From Acidobacteriota bacterium (GTDB taxonomy: Bacteria > Acidobacteriota > Blastocatellia > UBA7656), in NCBI GenBank assembly GCA_038040445.1, contig JBBPIG010000001.1:407126-471125 (forward strand): DNA of 64,000 bases. The letters run 5' to 3'. Shown piece by piece: positions 17,288 through 26,469 of this stretch; positions within the stretch are counted from its first letter, which is position 1, and each line of letters begins with the position of its first letter. Under the pieces are notes generated by a model. It was not told the origin of the DNA. It made no database searches and was given only the letters and a program-made list of their open reading frames with translations. A program made the position numbers and the translations under genes.

Positions 17288-18103
17288 TCAGTTCTCGATT
17301 TCAAACCCTGCAGGAAAGTGGTTGAGTGGCCCGTTGCCGTGACCCAGGCCGGGTGCGCTGAGAATGCCGGCGTTGATGTATTGCTTGGCGATTGAAACCG
17401 ATTCACGCAACGACCGTCCGCGCGCCAGCAAACAGGCTATCGCAGAAGCCAGAGTGCAGCCTGTGCCGTGTGTGTGTTTAGACCTGATTCGTTTCGCGCT
17501 GTAGACAACGGCGCCTTGCGCATCAAGTAGAAGGTCCGCCGATAAATCCCCATTTGCATCGCCGCCAGTAATCAGCGCCGCGCGGGCGCCCATCTTTAGA
17601 ATGGCCTCAGCCGCGCGTTCCATTTCACGTTGATCTCTAATGTCCAGGCCTGTGATGCGTTTGGCCTCGGCAACATTAGGCGTTACCAGCGTCGCCAGCG
17701 GAAACAGAACACCGCTCAGCGCGTCAACAGCTCCTTCGTCGATCAGGTCAAAGCCGCTCGTGCTTCTCAAGACCGGATCGACAACCACCAAAGGTACTGC
17801 TCTAGCTTCGATCAGCGCGGCCACCTCTCGGATGACCTCAGCGCTCGGCAGCATTCCCGTCTTGATGGCTGAAACCTCAAAGTCATCGAATAGCGGCGCG
17901 ATTTGTCGCCGTACGGTCTCTCCGGTTTGATCGAGCGCTCCAAAGACCTGGAGCGTGTTCTGGAAGGTCACACTGGTGACTGCGGCAATTCCGTAGCATC
18001 CGAAGGCGCTGATCGTCTTGATGTCGCCAAGAATCCCGGCGCCCGCTGAAGGGTCGAGCCCGGCGATGGTCAGCACAACAGGCGGCCGGAGGGGTTTGAC
18101 CAT
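17288..18103 (-). CDS. thiD: Hydroxymethylpyrimidine/phosphomethylpyrimidine kinase
   Basis: 271-aa ribokinase-fold enzyme that phosphorylates HMP to HMP-PP for thiamine synthesis. The N-terminal TIAGLDPSAGAGILGDIKTISAFGCYG is the ThiD signature, VTSVTFQNT follows, DPVLRSTSG contacts substrate, and the catalytic loop is HTHGTGCTLASAIACLLARG with the catalytic aspartate position replaced in the usual GTGC context by family-typical spacing. It follows thiE with about 90 bases between and runs in the same direction as the rest of the thiamine genes further upstream. Confidence 0.92.
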   Translation of the reverse strand: MVKPLRPPVVLTIAGLDPSAGAGILGDIKTISAFGCYGIAAVTSVTFQNTLQVFGALDQTGETVRRQIAPLFDDFEVSAIKTGMLPSAEVIREVAALIEARAVPLVVVDPVLRSTSGFDLIDEGAVDALSGVLFPLATLVTPNVAEAKRITGLDIRDQREMERAAEAILKMGARAALITGGDANGDLSADLLLDAQGAVVYSAKRIRSKHTHGTGCTLASAIACLLARGRSLRESVSIAKQYINAGILSAPGLGHGNGPLNHFPAGFEIEN

Positions 18104-18191
18104 GATGAATTAGATCGCGTCAGACTATCGTATTCGGGTAATTCGCGAGCTTACCAACCGGCGGGTCGCAGACGATCCATGCTACTGAAGT

Positions 18192-18851
18192 CTACGCTGC
18201 GCCGTGAGCCTTTATCGTAGCCACCAGTCTACTGAGATCGTGCGCTTCGGTAAACATCGATATGCCAGCCACGCCCGCGGCGCCGGCGTCGAGCGCTTCG
18301 CGAAAGTTGGAAGCCTTAATGCCTCCGAGCGCCAGAACCGGAATGGTCAAACTCGTCGCGACCCGGCGCAATACTTCGAGTCCAACCGGCTCGCCATACT
18401 GCTTCTTACTCGCCGTTTCGAAAACGGGACCGAAGACAATGAAGTCGGCGCCGCCGTGTTGAGCCGCACTTGCTTCCTCGAATGAGTGGGTTGATGCTCC
18501 GATGAGCATATCCGGGCCGAACGCGCCGCGCAGCACTTCGGGGGTCAACGATCGAGTTGTAAGATGTACCCCGGATGCAGTGCAGGCAGCAATGTCGGCA
18601 CGATCGTTGATCAGGACCGCGGCGCCCGCCCTCCGAGCCGACTCTCCGATGGTTTCAGTCGCAGAAAACAGATCGCGAATCGAGAGGTCGGGTTCGCGAA
18701 TCTGAACCATATCTACCCCGGCGGCTACGGCTCGATCTGCAAACTCAATCAGTAGGGTCAGGTCCGGGACGCTCGTCTGGTCCGGCAGCAATCGGCGGTC
18801 GGTTATCAGGTATACCAGCGGCGTCAAGCGATCTCGAATAAGTCTCCTCAC
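18192..18851 (-). CDS. thiE: Thiamine-phosphate synthase
   Basis: 219-aa TIM-barrel enzyme coupling HMP-PP with thiazole phosphate. Motifs: LVYLITDRRLLP at the start, VDMVQIREPDLS, VLINDRADIA, GVHLTTRSL, IGASTHSFEEA, DFIVFGPVFETASK and the phosphate loop ALGGIKASNFREALDAGAAGVAGISM. The GTG start overlaps the end of the upstream membrane-protein gene by 107 bases, which is unusually long; a later in-frame TTG (LTPLVYLITD) would shorten the overlap slightly. The family motifs all lie in this frame, so the enzyme call is secure. Confidence 0.93.
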   Translation of the reverse strand: MRRLIRDRLTPLVYLITDRRLLPDQTSVPDLTLLIEFADRAVAAGVDMVQIREPDLSIRDLFSATETIGESARRAGAAVLINDRADIAACTASGVHLTTRSLTPEVLRGAFGPDMLIGASTHSFEEASAAQHGGADFIVFGPVFETASKKQYGEPVGLEVLRRVATSLTIPVLALGGIKASNFREALDAGAAGVAGISMFTEAHDLSRLVATIKAHGAA

Positions 18852-19167
18852 CTTGCCATTCCGTTTGGAAGGCGCGAGCAGTCTTCTTGAAGTTGATGAT
18901 CTCCCACACGCCCAGCAGTATGTTTAGCAGACCCAGGCCAGTCACCGCGCCCCGCGCGTACCCGCTCTTCATCGCAAGCGCCAACCACGGCCAGTGAATC
19001 TTGTCGGCGGCAAGCACCAGCAGATAGTTCTCGTTCCAGGACGGACTTGGGACCCACGGAAGGATAACGAGAAGAATACCTATCTCAAAACAGATTAAGA
19101 TGAAGAAGACGATTGTGAGCTTGACTGACATATACGTTGCATAGGTGTGTCGCGGATCAAAGGCCAC
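18745..19167 (-). CDS. Small membrane protein, unknown function
   Basis: 140-aa protein with two clear hydrophobic segments (about residues 15-37 and 72-92) and a hydrophilic, Pro/Asp-rich tail. The start is uncertain: GTG at 19167 or ATG at 19131 (MSVKLTIVFFILICFEIG), neither with a strong ribosome-binding site. The last 35 residues are encoded in the frame overlapping thiE. It lies 22 bases after the TPR gene and probably shares its transcript. I do not recognise the family. Confidence 0.65.
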   Translation of the reverse strand: MAFDPRHTYATYMSVKLTIVFFILICFEIGILLVILPWVPSPSWNENYLLVLAADKIHWPWLALAMKSGYARGAVTGLGLLNILLGVWEIINFKKTARAFQTEWQGEETYSRSLDAAGIPDNRPPIAAGPDERPGPDPTD

Positions 19168-19189
19168 AACCCACGGCCTAAAGTCTATG

Positions 19190-22100
19190 CTACGTCTTTG
19201 CGGCCCGCAACTGCTTTATCTTTTCGCCCACCTTGCGGTAATTCACATCGATTCCATATACCTCTGTGAACGCTTCAATGGCCCTATCGGTCTCGCCCAT
19301 CTCCTCGTAGCAGATCCCGATCTCAAACCTCAGAGCCTGATACTCGTCCTCGAGTCTATTACGTATCTTGAGTCCGCGCTCGAACCACATTATCGCGACC
19401 TTGAGCATTTGCTTCCGCTTGAAGCACACCCCAAGCATATTGCAGCAATGAATGCAGTCGCCCTCGAGGTCTTCGATCCCGGCCGTTCTGAACGCCATCT
19501 GGAATTCTGAGATCGCTTCGTCAAGCAGGTCCATGTCCTTGTACGCGAGCCCGAGGCTGTAGTGTGTTTCAAAGTCGATGAGTGGCTTCAAGTCGCCAGT
19601 CTGTTCCCTGAGCTCTTCGAAGATCTCTTGTAACTCATCGCGCGCGGACCTGGCCTCGATCGAGTCGTGGACGCTTGTGACCGCGTCGCCGATATCCAGC
19701 GAGCTTGCCTCCGTAGGCGCCTCATCGATAGGAGATGAGGCGTACACCCGCGGAGTGTCGATGGGAGACTCATCTCTCTCGGTAAAAGTCGGGCCAGGCT
19801 CGTGGATGGCGTCGAAAGAGGTATCTATGCTTGATACGATTGACTCTAGGAGATCTGCCGTGCCCACGCGCTGCTCCGCGGACGGTTGGCCGGCTACCGG
19901 TCGCGCTGCATCGAATGACGGTTGGTTCTTCAGCTCGCTGGTGTTTAACTGAACAAGCAGGTCTGGATACAAAGGACCCGACTCTTTCTGTATGAAGAAT
20001 GGCTTGTCATAGTCGTGAGCTTCGCTCGACTCCGGCACTACCCCTTCGATTTGCTCGTAGACGGAGGCTCCGGTCTCTTCGTCACCGACGGTGATCTCAA
20101 GCTCTGGAGCCAACATTTCGCCGGTCTCGTCCTCTACGAGCGCGGTTTGAGGCTCGGGCATCAAGACAACATCATCAGCTTCCTCGGCGGGCTCAACCAA
20201 AAGCGGCCCTATCGATTCCGGCTCTGCAGATTCAAAGACAGGTACGTTCAAGCTCCCACCCAGGCGTTTGTACCGGACCAGTATCTCCGGGTGATCGCCG
20301 TTTTCGGCTCGCAATCTGTCCAATGTGTCGCGCGCGATCTCGACATAACCCTGGGCAATATAGAAGTCGATTCCTTCCAGTTCGTCGCGGAGGACTCGCG
20401 GCATCGTGTCCGACGGCAACAAGCTCGCCGAGTTGAAAACCATCTCCGCTACCGGAGCGCGATCGCGCTCGCCGGGATCGCCGATAAGCGTATCGCTATA
20501 ACGGAACCCGTTGGTTCCTTGAGGGTGAGATTCGTGGCTTGATCCGTTGTCGGTGCCCAGCCCATTTCCGGAGACGGACATCTCCTCAGGCACGGTCACG
20601 AAGCCGCTGTCAATCAGCGCGCCGGTCTGATATCGACTCCAGTCAAGTCCCGACGAATCACGTATCTCAAAGCCGCTATCGCCGTTGCTCGACTGGCCCA
20701 TCGCCTCCGGAGCCGCTTCACTGAGAGACCCGGCCGGGTCGTGTAACCATTGGCCCGGGTCAGTCGAAGACGCAGGCGGCGCCGAATCGATTAGCGGATT
20801 GAGTTGGTGCGCTTCTACGGTGTAGTCACTGGCGCGAGCCGATTCTCCCCTGCCCTCGTGTATTCGCGCGAGATGAAGGCATTCCTGCGAAGCCTTGTCC
20901 ATGATCCCTGCTCGAAGATAAATGTCCTTCAGCTTCATGTGAACCTGAACATTCTCCGGCGCGTGAACCAGAATCTCCGTCAGTATCTCGACCGCGTGAT
21001 CTACCTGTCCGTGGCCAGCCAATATCTCGGCCTCTGAGATTTGCCGGATCACGAATGTATCGTCAAAGGCAGCCGACTGAAAGTCGAGCGGTCCGGTTGC
21101 GCGAACTACGTCGGGCGAGCCCGCTTCGACTATGTCCTGCACACCGAGGTTGTACAGGCGCTGAAGATGAAGAGGCTCGTCGGGCTCAAGTCGAGCGAGC
21201 TCACTAAGCGCCGCGATAGCCTCCTGATCGTCCCCCTTGCGCATCGCCGCTTCGACAAGGGAATTGAGCGTCGCGATAAGGTTGTGGTCTTCGCGGATGC
21301 GCAGGAAGACTTGCGCCAGCCGCTTTAGCGCACCAATATGATTCATCTCCTTGTCCAGAACCCGCCGGAGAAAGTCTATCGCTTTGTCTTCTTCACGCTT
21401 GGCGATCAACACATCGATGCAGCCGTCGATTTGCTCGGCTGCACGGTCCAGATCGCCGATTTGCAAGAACCTTCGTCCGACCTCCAGCAAGTAGTGATAT
21501 CGGTTCTTATCCAGCTCGACGAGGCTGAGAAACGTTTGCTCCGCGTCGTCCATCATTCCCGCCGACAAGTAGGTGCGGCCCAGTATGGTCAGCAACTCGA
21601 CATCGCCCGGATTCCTTTCGAAGGCTTCGCAAAGGATGTTTATGGCGCGATCGGTCTGGCCTTGCTGAGTGTAGATTGTAGCAATCGCGGTCAGCGCCTG
21701 GCGGCTATCGGGATTGATGACGATCGCTTTGAGATTGGCGTTGAGCGCTTGCTCGCTGTCGCCTTTGCGCAGGAACTCGGCCCCGGCAATTATGAACGCT
21801 TCGTGCGACTGTTCGGTAAGACCCTCACGCGAATATATCTCCCCCAGCTTCATTCGTACGGATGTGTTGGAAGGGTCAAGATCGGCTATCTTTTGATACG
21901 CGTCGAGCGCCTTGCGTGTCTGTCCGGCGCGAGCGTAGGCGTCCGCGACTCGCAAGTACTGTTGTCGAGCTTCAACCAGTAGGCCTTGTTGCGAATAAAG
22001 ATTCGCAAGCTTCATAGCGGTCTCGACATTCGTCGGGTCGAGCTTCGATATCTTCTTCAGCATCGCGATGGCTTTTAGAGTGAAGCCGCCCTCGCGATAG

Positions 22101-22303
22101 CTGTCGGCGATGCGCGAAAAGTTGGAGATGGCGTCCTGAATCCGACCGGCGCGAACGTAGAGGTCCCCGAGCGTGTTGATTGTCGTGAGGTCACCCGGGT
22201 CGGCGCTTACCACTTTGCGGTACTCGTCTATCGCCGCGGGTATCTTGCCCTGCAGCACGTACTTCTCGGCGGTACGCAGAGCCTTAGACTTGTTTAGTGA
22301 CAT
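19190..22303 (-). CDS. Large tetratricopeptide-repeat protein
   Basis: 1037-aa protein dominated by TPR helices. About twelve TPR-like units fill residues 5-480 (for example KIPAAIDEYRKVVSADPGD, GRIQDAISNFSRIADSY). A low-complexity acidic linker covers about 500-860, and four more TPR units close the C-terminus (YSLGLAYKDMDLLDEAISEF). The ATG at 22303 follows GGGAGGGG; the open frame upstream overlaps rnhB and is not used. No signal peptide is seen, so it is probably cytoplasmic and a scaffold for protein-protein contacts. The layout recalls TPR proteins associated with gliding or type IV pili, but nothing here proves that. Confidence 0.85.
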   Translation of the reverse strand: MSLNKSKALRTAEKYVLQGKIPAAIDEYRKVVSADPGDLTTINTLGDLYVRAGRIQDAISNFSRIADSYREGGFTLKAIAMLKKISKLDPTNVETAMKLANLYSQQGLLVEARQQYLRVADAYARAGQTRKALDAYQKIADLDPSNTSVRMKLGEIYSREGLTEQSHEAFIIAGAEFLRKGDSEQALNANLKAIVINPDSRQALTAIATIYTQQGQTDRAINILCEAFERNPGDVELLTILGRTYLSAGMMDDAEQTFLSLVELDKNRYHYLLEVGRRFLQIGDLDRAAEQIDGCIDVLIAKREEDKAIDFLRRVLDKEMNHIGALKRLAQVFLRIREDHNLIATLNSLVEAAMRKGDDQEAIAALSELARLEPDEPLHLQRLYNLGVQDIVEAGSPDVVRATGPLDFQSAAFDDTFVIRQISEAEILAGHGQVDHAVEILTEILVHAPENVQVHMKLKDIYLRAGIMDKASQECLHLARIHEGRGESARASDYTVEAHQLNPLIDSAPPASSTDPGQWLHDPAGSLSEAAPEAMGQSSNGDSGFEIRDSSGLDWSRYQTGALIDSGFVTVPEEMSVSGNGLGTDNGSSHESHPQGTNGFRYSDTLIGDPGERDRAPVAEMVFNSASLLPSDTMPRVLRDELEGIDFYIAQGYVEIARDTLDRLRAENGDHPEILVRYKRLGGSLNVPVFESAEPESIGPLLVEPAEEADDVVLMPEPQTALVEDETGEMLAPELEITVGDEETGASVYEQIEGVVPESSEAHDYDKPFFIQKESGPLYPDLLVQLNTSELKNQPSFDAARPVAGQPSAEQRVGTADLLESIVSSIDTSFDAIHEPGPTFTERDESPIDTPRVYASSPIDEAPTEASSLDIGDAVTSVHDSIEARSARDELQEIFEELREQTGDLKPLIDFETHYSLGLAYKDMDLLDEAISEFQMAFRTAGIEDLEGDCIHCCNMLGVCFKRKQMLKVAIMWFERGLKIRNRLEDEYQALRFEIGICYEEMGETDRAIEAFTEVYGIDVNYRKVGEKIKQLRAAKT

Positions 22304-22364
22304 AACCCCTCCCGAGGCGAACGCCTCCGAAAATCCTTTCTGCTCGTTCAGGGGCGGGGTGCTT

Positions 22365-23039
22365 TTAGTCCGAGTGTGGAAGCGATGACAGGGCCGGCTG
22401 CTCGTCTTCGCCGCCGCTGAAGCTAAAAGCGGCTTGCGAAAAGAGTACGCCACGAAAAGTCAGGCGGTGAATCGCCGAGGGCCCGAGCCGCGCAATGGCT
22501 TCTTGATGCATGCGAGTGTTGTATCCGGCGTGTGAAGCGAAACCGTACCCGGGATACTGCTCGTCATACTCTCTCATCCATTGGTCGCGCGTTACCTTCG
22601 CCAATATTGACGCGGCGGCAACCGAAACTGAGAGGCAATCACCTTTGATTATTGTCGACTGAGGGCAGTCTAGATCGGGAACCTGTTGATGCCCGTCTAT
22701 TAAAACATAGTCAGGAAACGGTCGCAATGCTTTTATTGCGAGCCCCATCGCGCGCAAAGAGGCCTTTAGAATGTTGATTTGATCGATCTCGTAGTGCTCG
22801 ATTCGGGCGATTGAAAAGGCAAGGGCTCGCTCCTGGATTTCTGCGGCTAACTCCTCGCGCTGACGCCTCGTTAGCTGCTTCGAGTCGTTGATTCCTTTGG
22901 GTACGCGCTTGTGGTTTAAGATGACCGCCGCTGCTACAACCGGACCAGCAAGCGACCCTCGCCCGACCTCGTCGGACCCTGCGATAATCTGGTAGCCGCT
23001 TCTGACAAGCTTGCGCTCGAACTTGAGGTTACACGCCAT
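22365..23039 (-). CDS. rnhB: Ribonuclease HII
   Basis: 224-aa enzyme that removes RNA from RNA-DNA hybrids and single ribonucleotides. The active-site block is GSDEVGRGSLAGPVVAAAVIL (the DE pair near residues 22-23), with the third acidic residue in DYVLIDG and the fourth region in SVSVAAASILAKVTRDQWM. GYGFASHAGYNT supplies the downstream conserved segment. The stop is 61 bases before the TPR start, on the same strand. The start at 23039 has GAGAGCGACG upstream. Confidence 0.93.
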   Translation of the reverse strand: MACNLKFERKLVRSGYQIIAGSDEVGRGSLAGPVVAAAVILNHKRVPKGINDSKQLTRRQREELAAEIQERALAFSIARIEHYEIDQINILKASLRAMGLAIKALRPFPDYVLIDGHQQVPDLDCPQSTIIKGDCLSVSVAAASILAKVTRDQWMREYDEQYPGYGFASHAGYNTRMHQEAIARLGPSAIHRLTFRGVLFSQAAFSFSGGEDEQPALSSLPHSD

Positions 23040-23306
23040 GATAAGCGTCGCTCTCTCGGATGAACGTTGTCACCATTAGTCTAACGAGACGGTTCCTCCG
23101 CCTGGGCTTGCAGATCAAGCACGGCGCGCACGGAGCACGTGATCAAACGTCTTGGAGACAGCCCTATTTGGAATTATCAGCAGAGATTGTTCAACCAGAC
23201 AATTCTGCGCTGCTGCTTACAAAACTACCTGGGAAGAACGTAAGAAAGCGATTCGCAGCTTTTCGCAGATGCCAAACCAATCTGACCCGGCCCAATGCGC
23301 CAATTG

Positions 23307-24083
23307 TTACTTCGACAATCCTTCAATCGGGCTCGACGCCGAAGCGTAAAGTTTTCTCGGTATCCGCCCGGCGAGGAACGCAAGCCTGCCTGCCCGCACC
23401 GCCAGGTTCATCGCTTCGGCCATCGCAACCGGATCGGAAGCGCCCGCGATGCCGGTATTCATAAGAACTCCGTCAACGCCTAGCTCCATCGCTAACGCGG
23501 CGTCAGAAGCTGTCCCGACTCCGGCGTCGACGATCAGTGGAACTTCATGTATTTGCTCGCGCAAGATCCTGAGGTTGGTGAGGTTCTGAATCCCAAGTCC
23601 CGAACCGATTGGCGCAGCAAGCGGCATAACCGCGGCTGCGCCGGCGTCGATCAGTCGTCGAGCCACGATCAAATCATCATTGAAGTACGGCAATACGACG
23701 AAGCCTTCTTTCACCAGTTCACGCGTCGCCTCCAACAATCCCTGATTATCCGGGAACAAGGTCTTCTCGTCACCAATCACTTCAAGCTTAATCCAATTGT
23801 TGTCGAGCACTTCTCGCGCCAGCATCGCCGTGCGTACTGCCTCCTCCGCCGAATAACACCCGGCAGTATTTGGGAGGATATGATACTTCTTCGTATCGAT
23901 GTGATCGAGCAGCGACTCGTTCGCGCGATCAGTCAGGTTAACCCGCCTGACTGCAACGGTCACCATATCGGTGCCCGATACCTCCAGTGCTTTCACCATG
24001 AGATCGAAGCTTGCGTACTTCCCCGAGCCTAGAATCAAGCGCGACCGAAACTCGCGACCTGCGATGACGAGTGAATCTGCCAT
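23307..24083 (-). CDS. thiG: Thiazole synthase
   Basis: 258-aa TIM-barrel enzyme forming the thiazole ring from deoxyxylulose phosphate, dehydroglycine and ThiS-thiocarboxylate. Motifs: [16 protein letters not shown], the pairs TVAVRRVNL and [22 protein letters not shown], the Schiff-base lysine in WIKLEVIGD, and phosphate loops [12 protein letters not shown] and [23 protein letters not shown]. The ATG at 24083 matches the family start; the longer frame runs through an intergenic repeat. It lies downstream of thiS, separated by the repeat tract at 24085-24172. Confidence 0.93.
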   Translation of the reverse strand: MADSLVIAGREFRSRLILGSGKYASFDLMVKALEVSGTDMVTVAVRRVNLTDRANESLLDHIDTKKYHILPNTAGCYSAEEAVRTAMLAREVLDNNWIKLEVIGDEKTLFPDNQGLLEATRELVKEGFVVLPYFNDDLIVARRLIDAGAAAVMPLAAPIGSGLGIQNLTNLRILREQIHEVPLIVDAGVGTASDAALAMELGVDGVLMNTGIAGASDPVAMAEAMNLAVRAGRLAFLAGRIPRKLYASASSPIEGLSK

Positions 24084-24084
24084 G

Positions 24085-24172
24085 TTTAGTCCGATTTTAA
24101 GGGTGATATCTGATCCGTGATTCGTGATGCGTGATCCGTCTATTCGGGAAAGCACGAGCCCACGGTCGCGCA
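24085..24172. repeat. Word-type repeat tract between thiS and thiG (GATCACG family)
   Basis: On the minus strand the words GGATCACGCATCACGAATC and ACGGATCAGATATCACCC stand beside the thiG start, and related GTGATGCGCGACC wording touches the thiS stop. Similar in style to the other word elements in this window but shorter. It occupies all of the thiS-thiG spacer. Confidence 0.65.
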
Positions 24173-24418
24173 TCACGCCTCACAAGTCCCTTGCCCTCCC
24201 CCTACAAAATGCACGATTTCTACTCTGTCACCTTCGCGGATCGTTGTCGAGCCCCAGGCGGCGCGGCGAACGATCGTTTTATTCAATTCAACGGCTACTC
24301 GTTCCGGGTTCAGGCCAAGAGACTTGATTAGCTCACCGATGCCGGAGCCTTCAGCCATAGCGGTTTGATTTCCATTAACGATGACGGTCAACTGAACCTT
24401 CCGGCGGCGCGCATTCAC
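24173..24418 (-). CDS. thiS: Thiamine sulfur carrier protein with a C-terminal extension
   Basis: 81-aa beta-grasp carrier that delivers sulfur to ThiG as a C-terminal thiocarboxylate. [28 protein letters not shown] and [14 protein letters not shown] match ThiS over its whole length. Normally the protein ends at the Gly-Gly; here six residues, QGTCEA, follow before the stop, so the diglycine is not terminal. Either the tail is removed by a protease, as described for QbsE-like carriers, or the gene has been altered by the adjoining repeat. The start overlaps the upstream gene by four bases. No thiF was seen. Confidence 0.88.
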   Translation of the reverse strand: MNARRRKVQLTVIVNGNQTAMAEGSGIGELIKSLGLNPERVAVELNKTIVRRAAWGSTTIREGDRVEIVHFVGGGQGTCEA

Positions 24419-25275
24419 GCTCTTCGAATCAAGTTCTTGAGCTCCCCGCGGCTAGCGCCGGCCTGCGCCTCAATCACTATCGCCGCTGTTCCCGCAGTGA
24501 AGGCGGGGAGAGTCAGGCTGAAACTAGCAACGCCATCCCCGCCTACGCGCCCGATGAACACTTGTGGCTTGAAGGCCGTACCTATGATCTTCACAGTTAC
24601 GGTAGCATCAAAGTTGGGCCTTGCCTCCTGAGTAACCTGAACTCTAAGACCGATGTTTTTGCCTGCTATGAAAACCTCTGGCGTCAGCACCTTTACATCG
24701 AGTTTCGCCTGACCGGCGCCGCGCTTCACGTAATCCTCGAGAACCTGGTCGAGGTTCAACCCGGCGGTGTCGCCGCGGCCTGAACTCGCAGGAGCGTTAG
24801 CTTGCAGCCTGCCCGCGATTTGCGCCGGCGTTCGATCATGCGGCGATGGCTCAATCGACGCCGCGGCCAGCGGCACCGCCGCGTCGTTTGTGCGGATTCG
24901 CTTCGAGGGATCTGACAGGCGATCAGGCTGATCATCCGCCGGCTTCCGGGCCGGTTGTTTCTCATTGGACTCGCTACGCGCTTGTTGCTTTCGCGTATGC
25001 TGAACCAGGTCCTCAATTCTTCCAGCCTTGATGGCCGCGATGATCAACTGATGTTGGCGCTTGAGCAACGAAGCAATCGCTTCCTGGTCGGCGCCTTCGT
25101 CCAATCTTTGAGTGTAAGGAGTCAGCTTCGTTGCGACGATTGTACCGCCAATGTAGATCAGCGACTCAAGAATTGGATTATCTGTACCGCGATCCTCCGT
25201 CTGAACATGATAGACGTGCCCTTCGTGCCGAACGTCAGTGTTGAAGCCCGTTATCATCTTCGTCGAAACTAACAT
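24415..25275 (-). CDS. Conserved hypothetical protein with C-terminal Ig-like domain
   Basis: 286 aa, or 280 if the ATG at 25257 (MITGFNTDVRHEG) is used. The N-terminus FNTDVRHEGHVYHVQTEDRG and SLIYIGGTIVATK are well-formed and look conserved. A charged linker (about 95-170) leads to a beta-rich C-terminal domain (about 185-285) resembling an Ig or CARDB-like fold (LRVQVTQEARPNFDATVTVKI). It is translationally coupled to thiS by ATGA, but nothing suggests a role in thiamine synthesis. I do not recognise the family. Confidence 0.7.
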   Translation of the reverse strand: MLVSTKMITGFNTDVRHEGHVYHVQTEDRGTDNPILESLIYIGGTIVATKLTPYTQRLDEGADQEAIASLLKRQHQLIIAAIKAGRIEDLVQHTRKQQARSESNEKQPARKPADDQPDRLSDPSKRIRTNDAAVPLAAASIEPSPHDRTPAQIAGRLQANAPASSGRGDTAGLNLDQVLEDYVKRGAGQAKLDVKVLTPEVFIAGKNIGLRVQVTQEARPNFDATVTVKIIGTAFKPQVFIGRVGGDGVASFSLTLPAFTAGTAAIVIEAQAGASRGELKNLIRRA

Positions 25276-25321
25276 AGCACATTTTTACAGTCAATAATCC
25301 CGCCTGCCCGGTACTGTCCCA

Positions 25322-26058
25322 ATGTGTGTTGCTGCCGTCGATGGGGCCAATTCCGAAAGGAGAGCGGCGGTGTCCTATCATAGTGTTGCTGGTTTGGTTG
25401 CTCCTTTACACGGTCTACCGTTAGGCTGTAGCGGCGATGAACCGTCTATTAGGCTGAAGGAGCCGCCGTTGACCGTTATAGCAGCAATGTTCGAGGGTGA
25501 GCACTCGATTTTGATGGGAGCCGATAGCGAATCGACCAGTTCGGCGTTACAGCTTCGCTTTCAGCTCGACAAGAAGATTGCTACTCATCCAAGTGCGCCC
25601 CTGGCTTGGGGCGTTGCGGGGAACGGAACGATAGCTGACCGTTTAGGCGAATGGTTGCCGGGCTACAGATGGCCACCTAAAGACCTGATCACGTTTCAAG
25701 ATGAAGTTAGCCACAAAGCTTGCGGAATTAAACAGAGAGCAAAAGAGCGCGAGTTGAATTATCAGGAAGCTCACCGACGGATGACGATGTTGGCACAGCG
25801 CTAGTGGCCTGTTGGCTAGACGCGCCGTGTTTGTTTTTTGTAAACGATCGGGGCATACCTAGCACGATCTACAAGGAATACCGTTTCCAAGCTATCGGCA
25901 GCGGCGCTAAGATTGCCGAGATTGCCTTTGTAGCCATAAGCGTCGCCTTCGCTAATGCGAAAATAGCAATCCCGGACCTGAGATTGTTTTCCAACGTGCT
26001 CTTTATTAGCGCATCAATGGCGCTAGGATGTGCGCCCACGAGTTCGCGGCGTCTATAG
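25322..26058 (+). pseudogene. Proteasome-like Ntn-hydrolase, frameshifted remnant
   Basis: From about 25465 the first frame reads PPLTVIAAMFEGEHSILMG then ADSESTSS and KKIATHPSAPLAWGVAGNG, the beta-sheet wording of proteasome/HslV-like Ntn hydrolases. It ends at 25804. The continuation GTALVACWLDAPCLFFVND and YKEYRFQAIGSGAKIAEIAF, also typical of this fold, is in another frame (about 25780-26058). The catalytic N-terminal Thr in LTVIAA is preceded by coding-like sequence rather than a clean start. A decayed gene is the simplest reading; the exact family is uncertain. Confidence 0.5.
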
Positions 26059-26469
26059 GAAGGATTGTGCTCACGGCACCCAGGACCGGGCTACGATTAG
26101 GACAATTAGTACCGGGCCAATAATATTGCAACCGGGTAATGTAGTCAACAAACAAATACTGCGTAGGAAGAAAAGTTTCCCCTTGAGGTCAGCTGCTGAT
26201 CGCTCAAGCCGACTTGAGAAGCCTCCTGACTGAAGGCAGAAGGCTTGATGATCCAGGCCCTGATTATCCCAGGCGTAAATGCGCTGGGCTAGGGGAAAAG
26301 GCTTTTCAGCATAGGAGTTCGCCAACCTTTCGCGTCAGACCGTCCGAAGTGCCCCGCTTTGACGAAGGGCGGTGCGGGTGACAGGTACCCATGCGCGGCA
26401 CACCCAGTCCGCCGTGCTGGTCAGTCCACGTCAACAGTCATTGCGTCGACGTGTTACAATTCCAGCATT
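26059..26469. other. No recognisable gene
   Basis: About 400 bases with only short open frames on either strand that match nothing I know. The left part may hold further remnants of the broken Ntn-hydrolase gene. The right end must contain the promoter of the LON-domain gene, but no element could be picked out with confidence. Confidence 0.5.

Noticed and set aside
19145-22388. Several open frames of 100-215 codons antisense to the TPR gene
   Set aside because: They mirror the repetitive TPR coding sequence and show no independent motifs or ribosome-binding sites.
23040-23306. Possible gene between rnhB and thiG
   Set aside because: Short frames only; a partial hint of protein-like wording near 23,150-23,260 is too weak to support a call.
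24085-25460. TPP riboswitch before the thiamine genes
   Set aside because: The conserved CTGAGA and ACCTGATCTGG-type elements were not found upstream of any of thiS, thiG, thiE or thiD.
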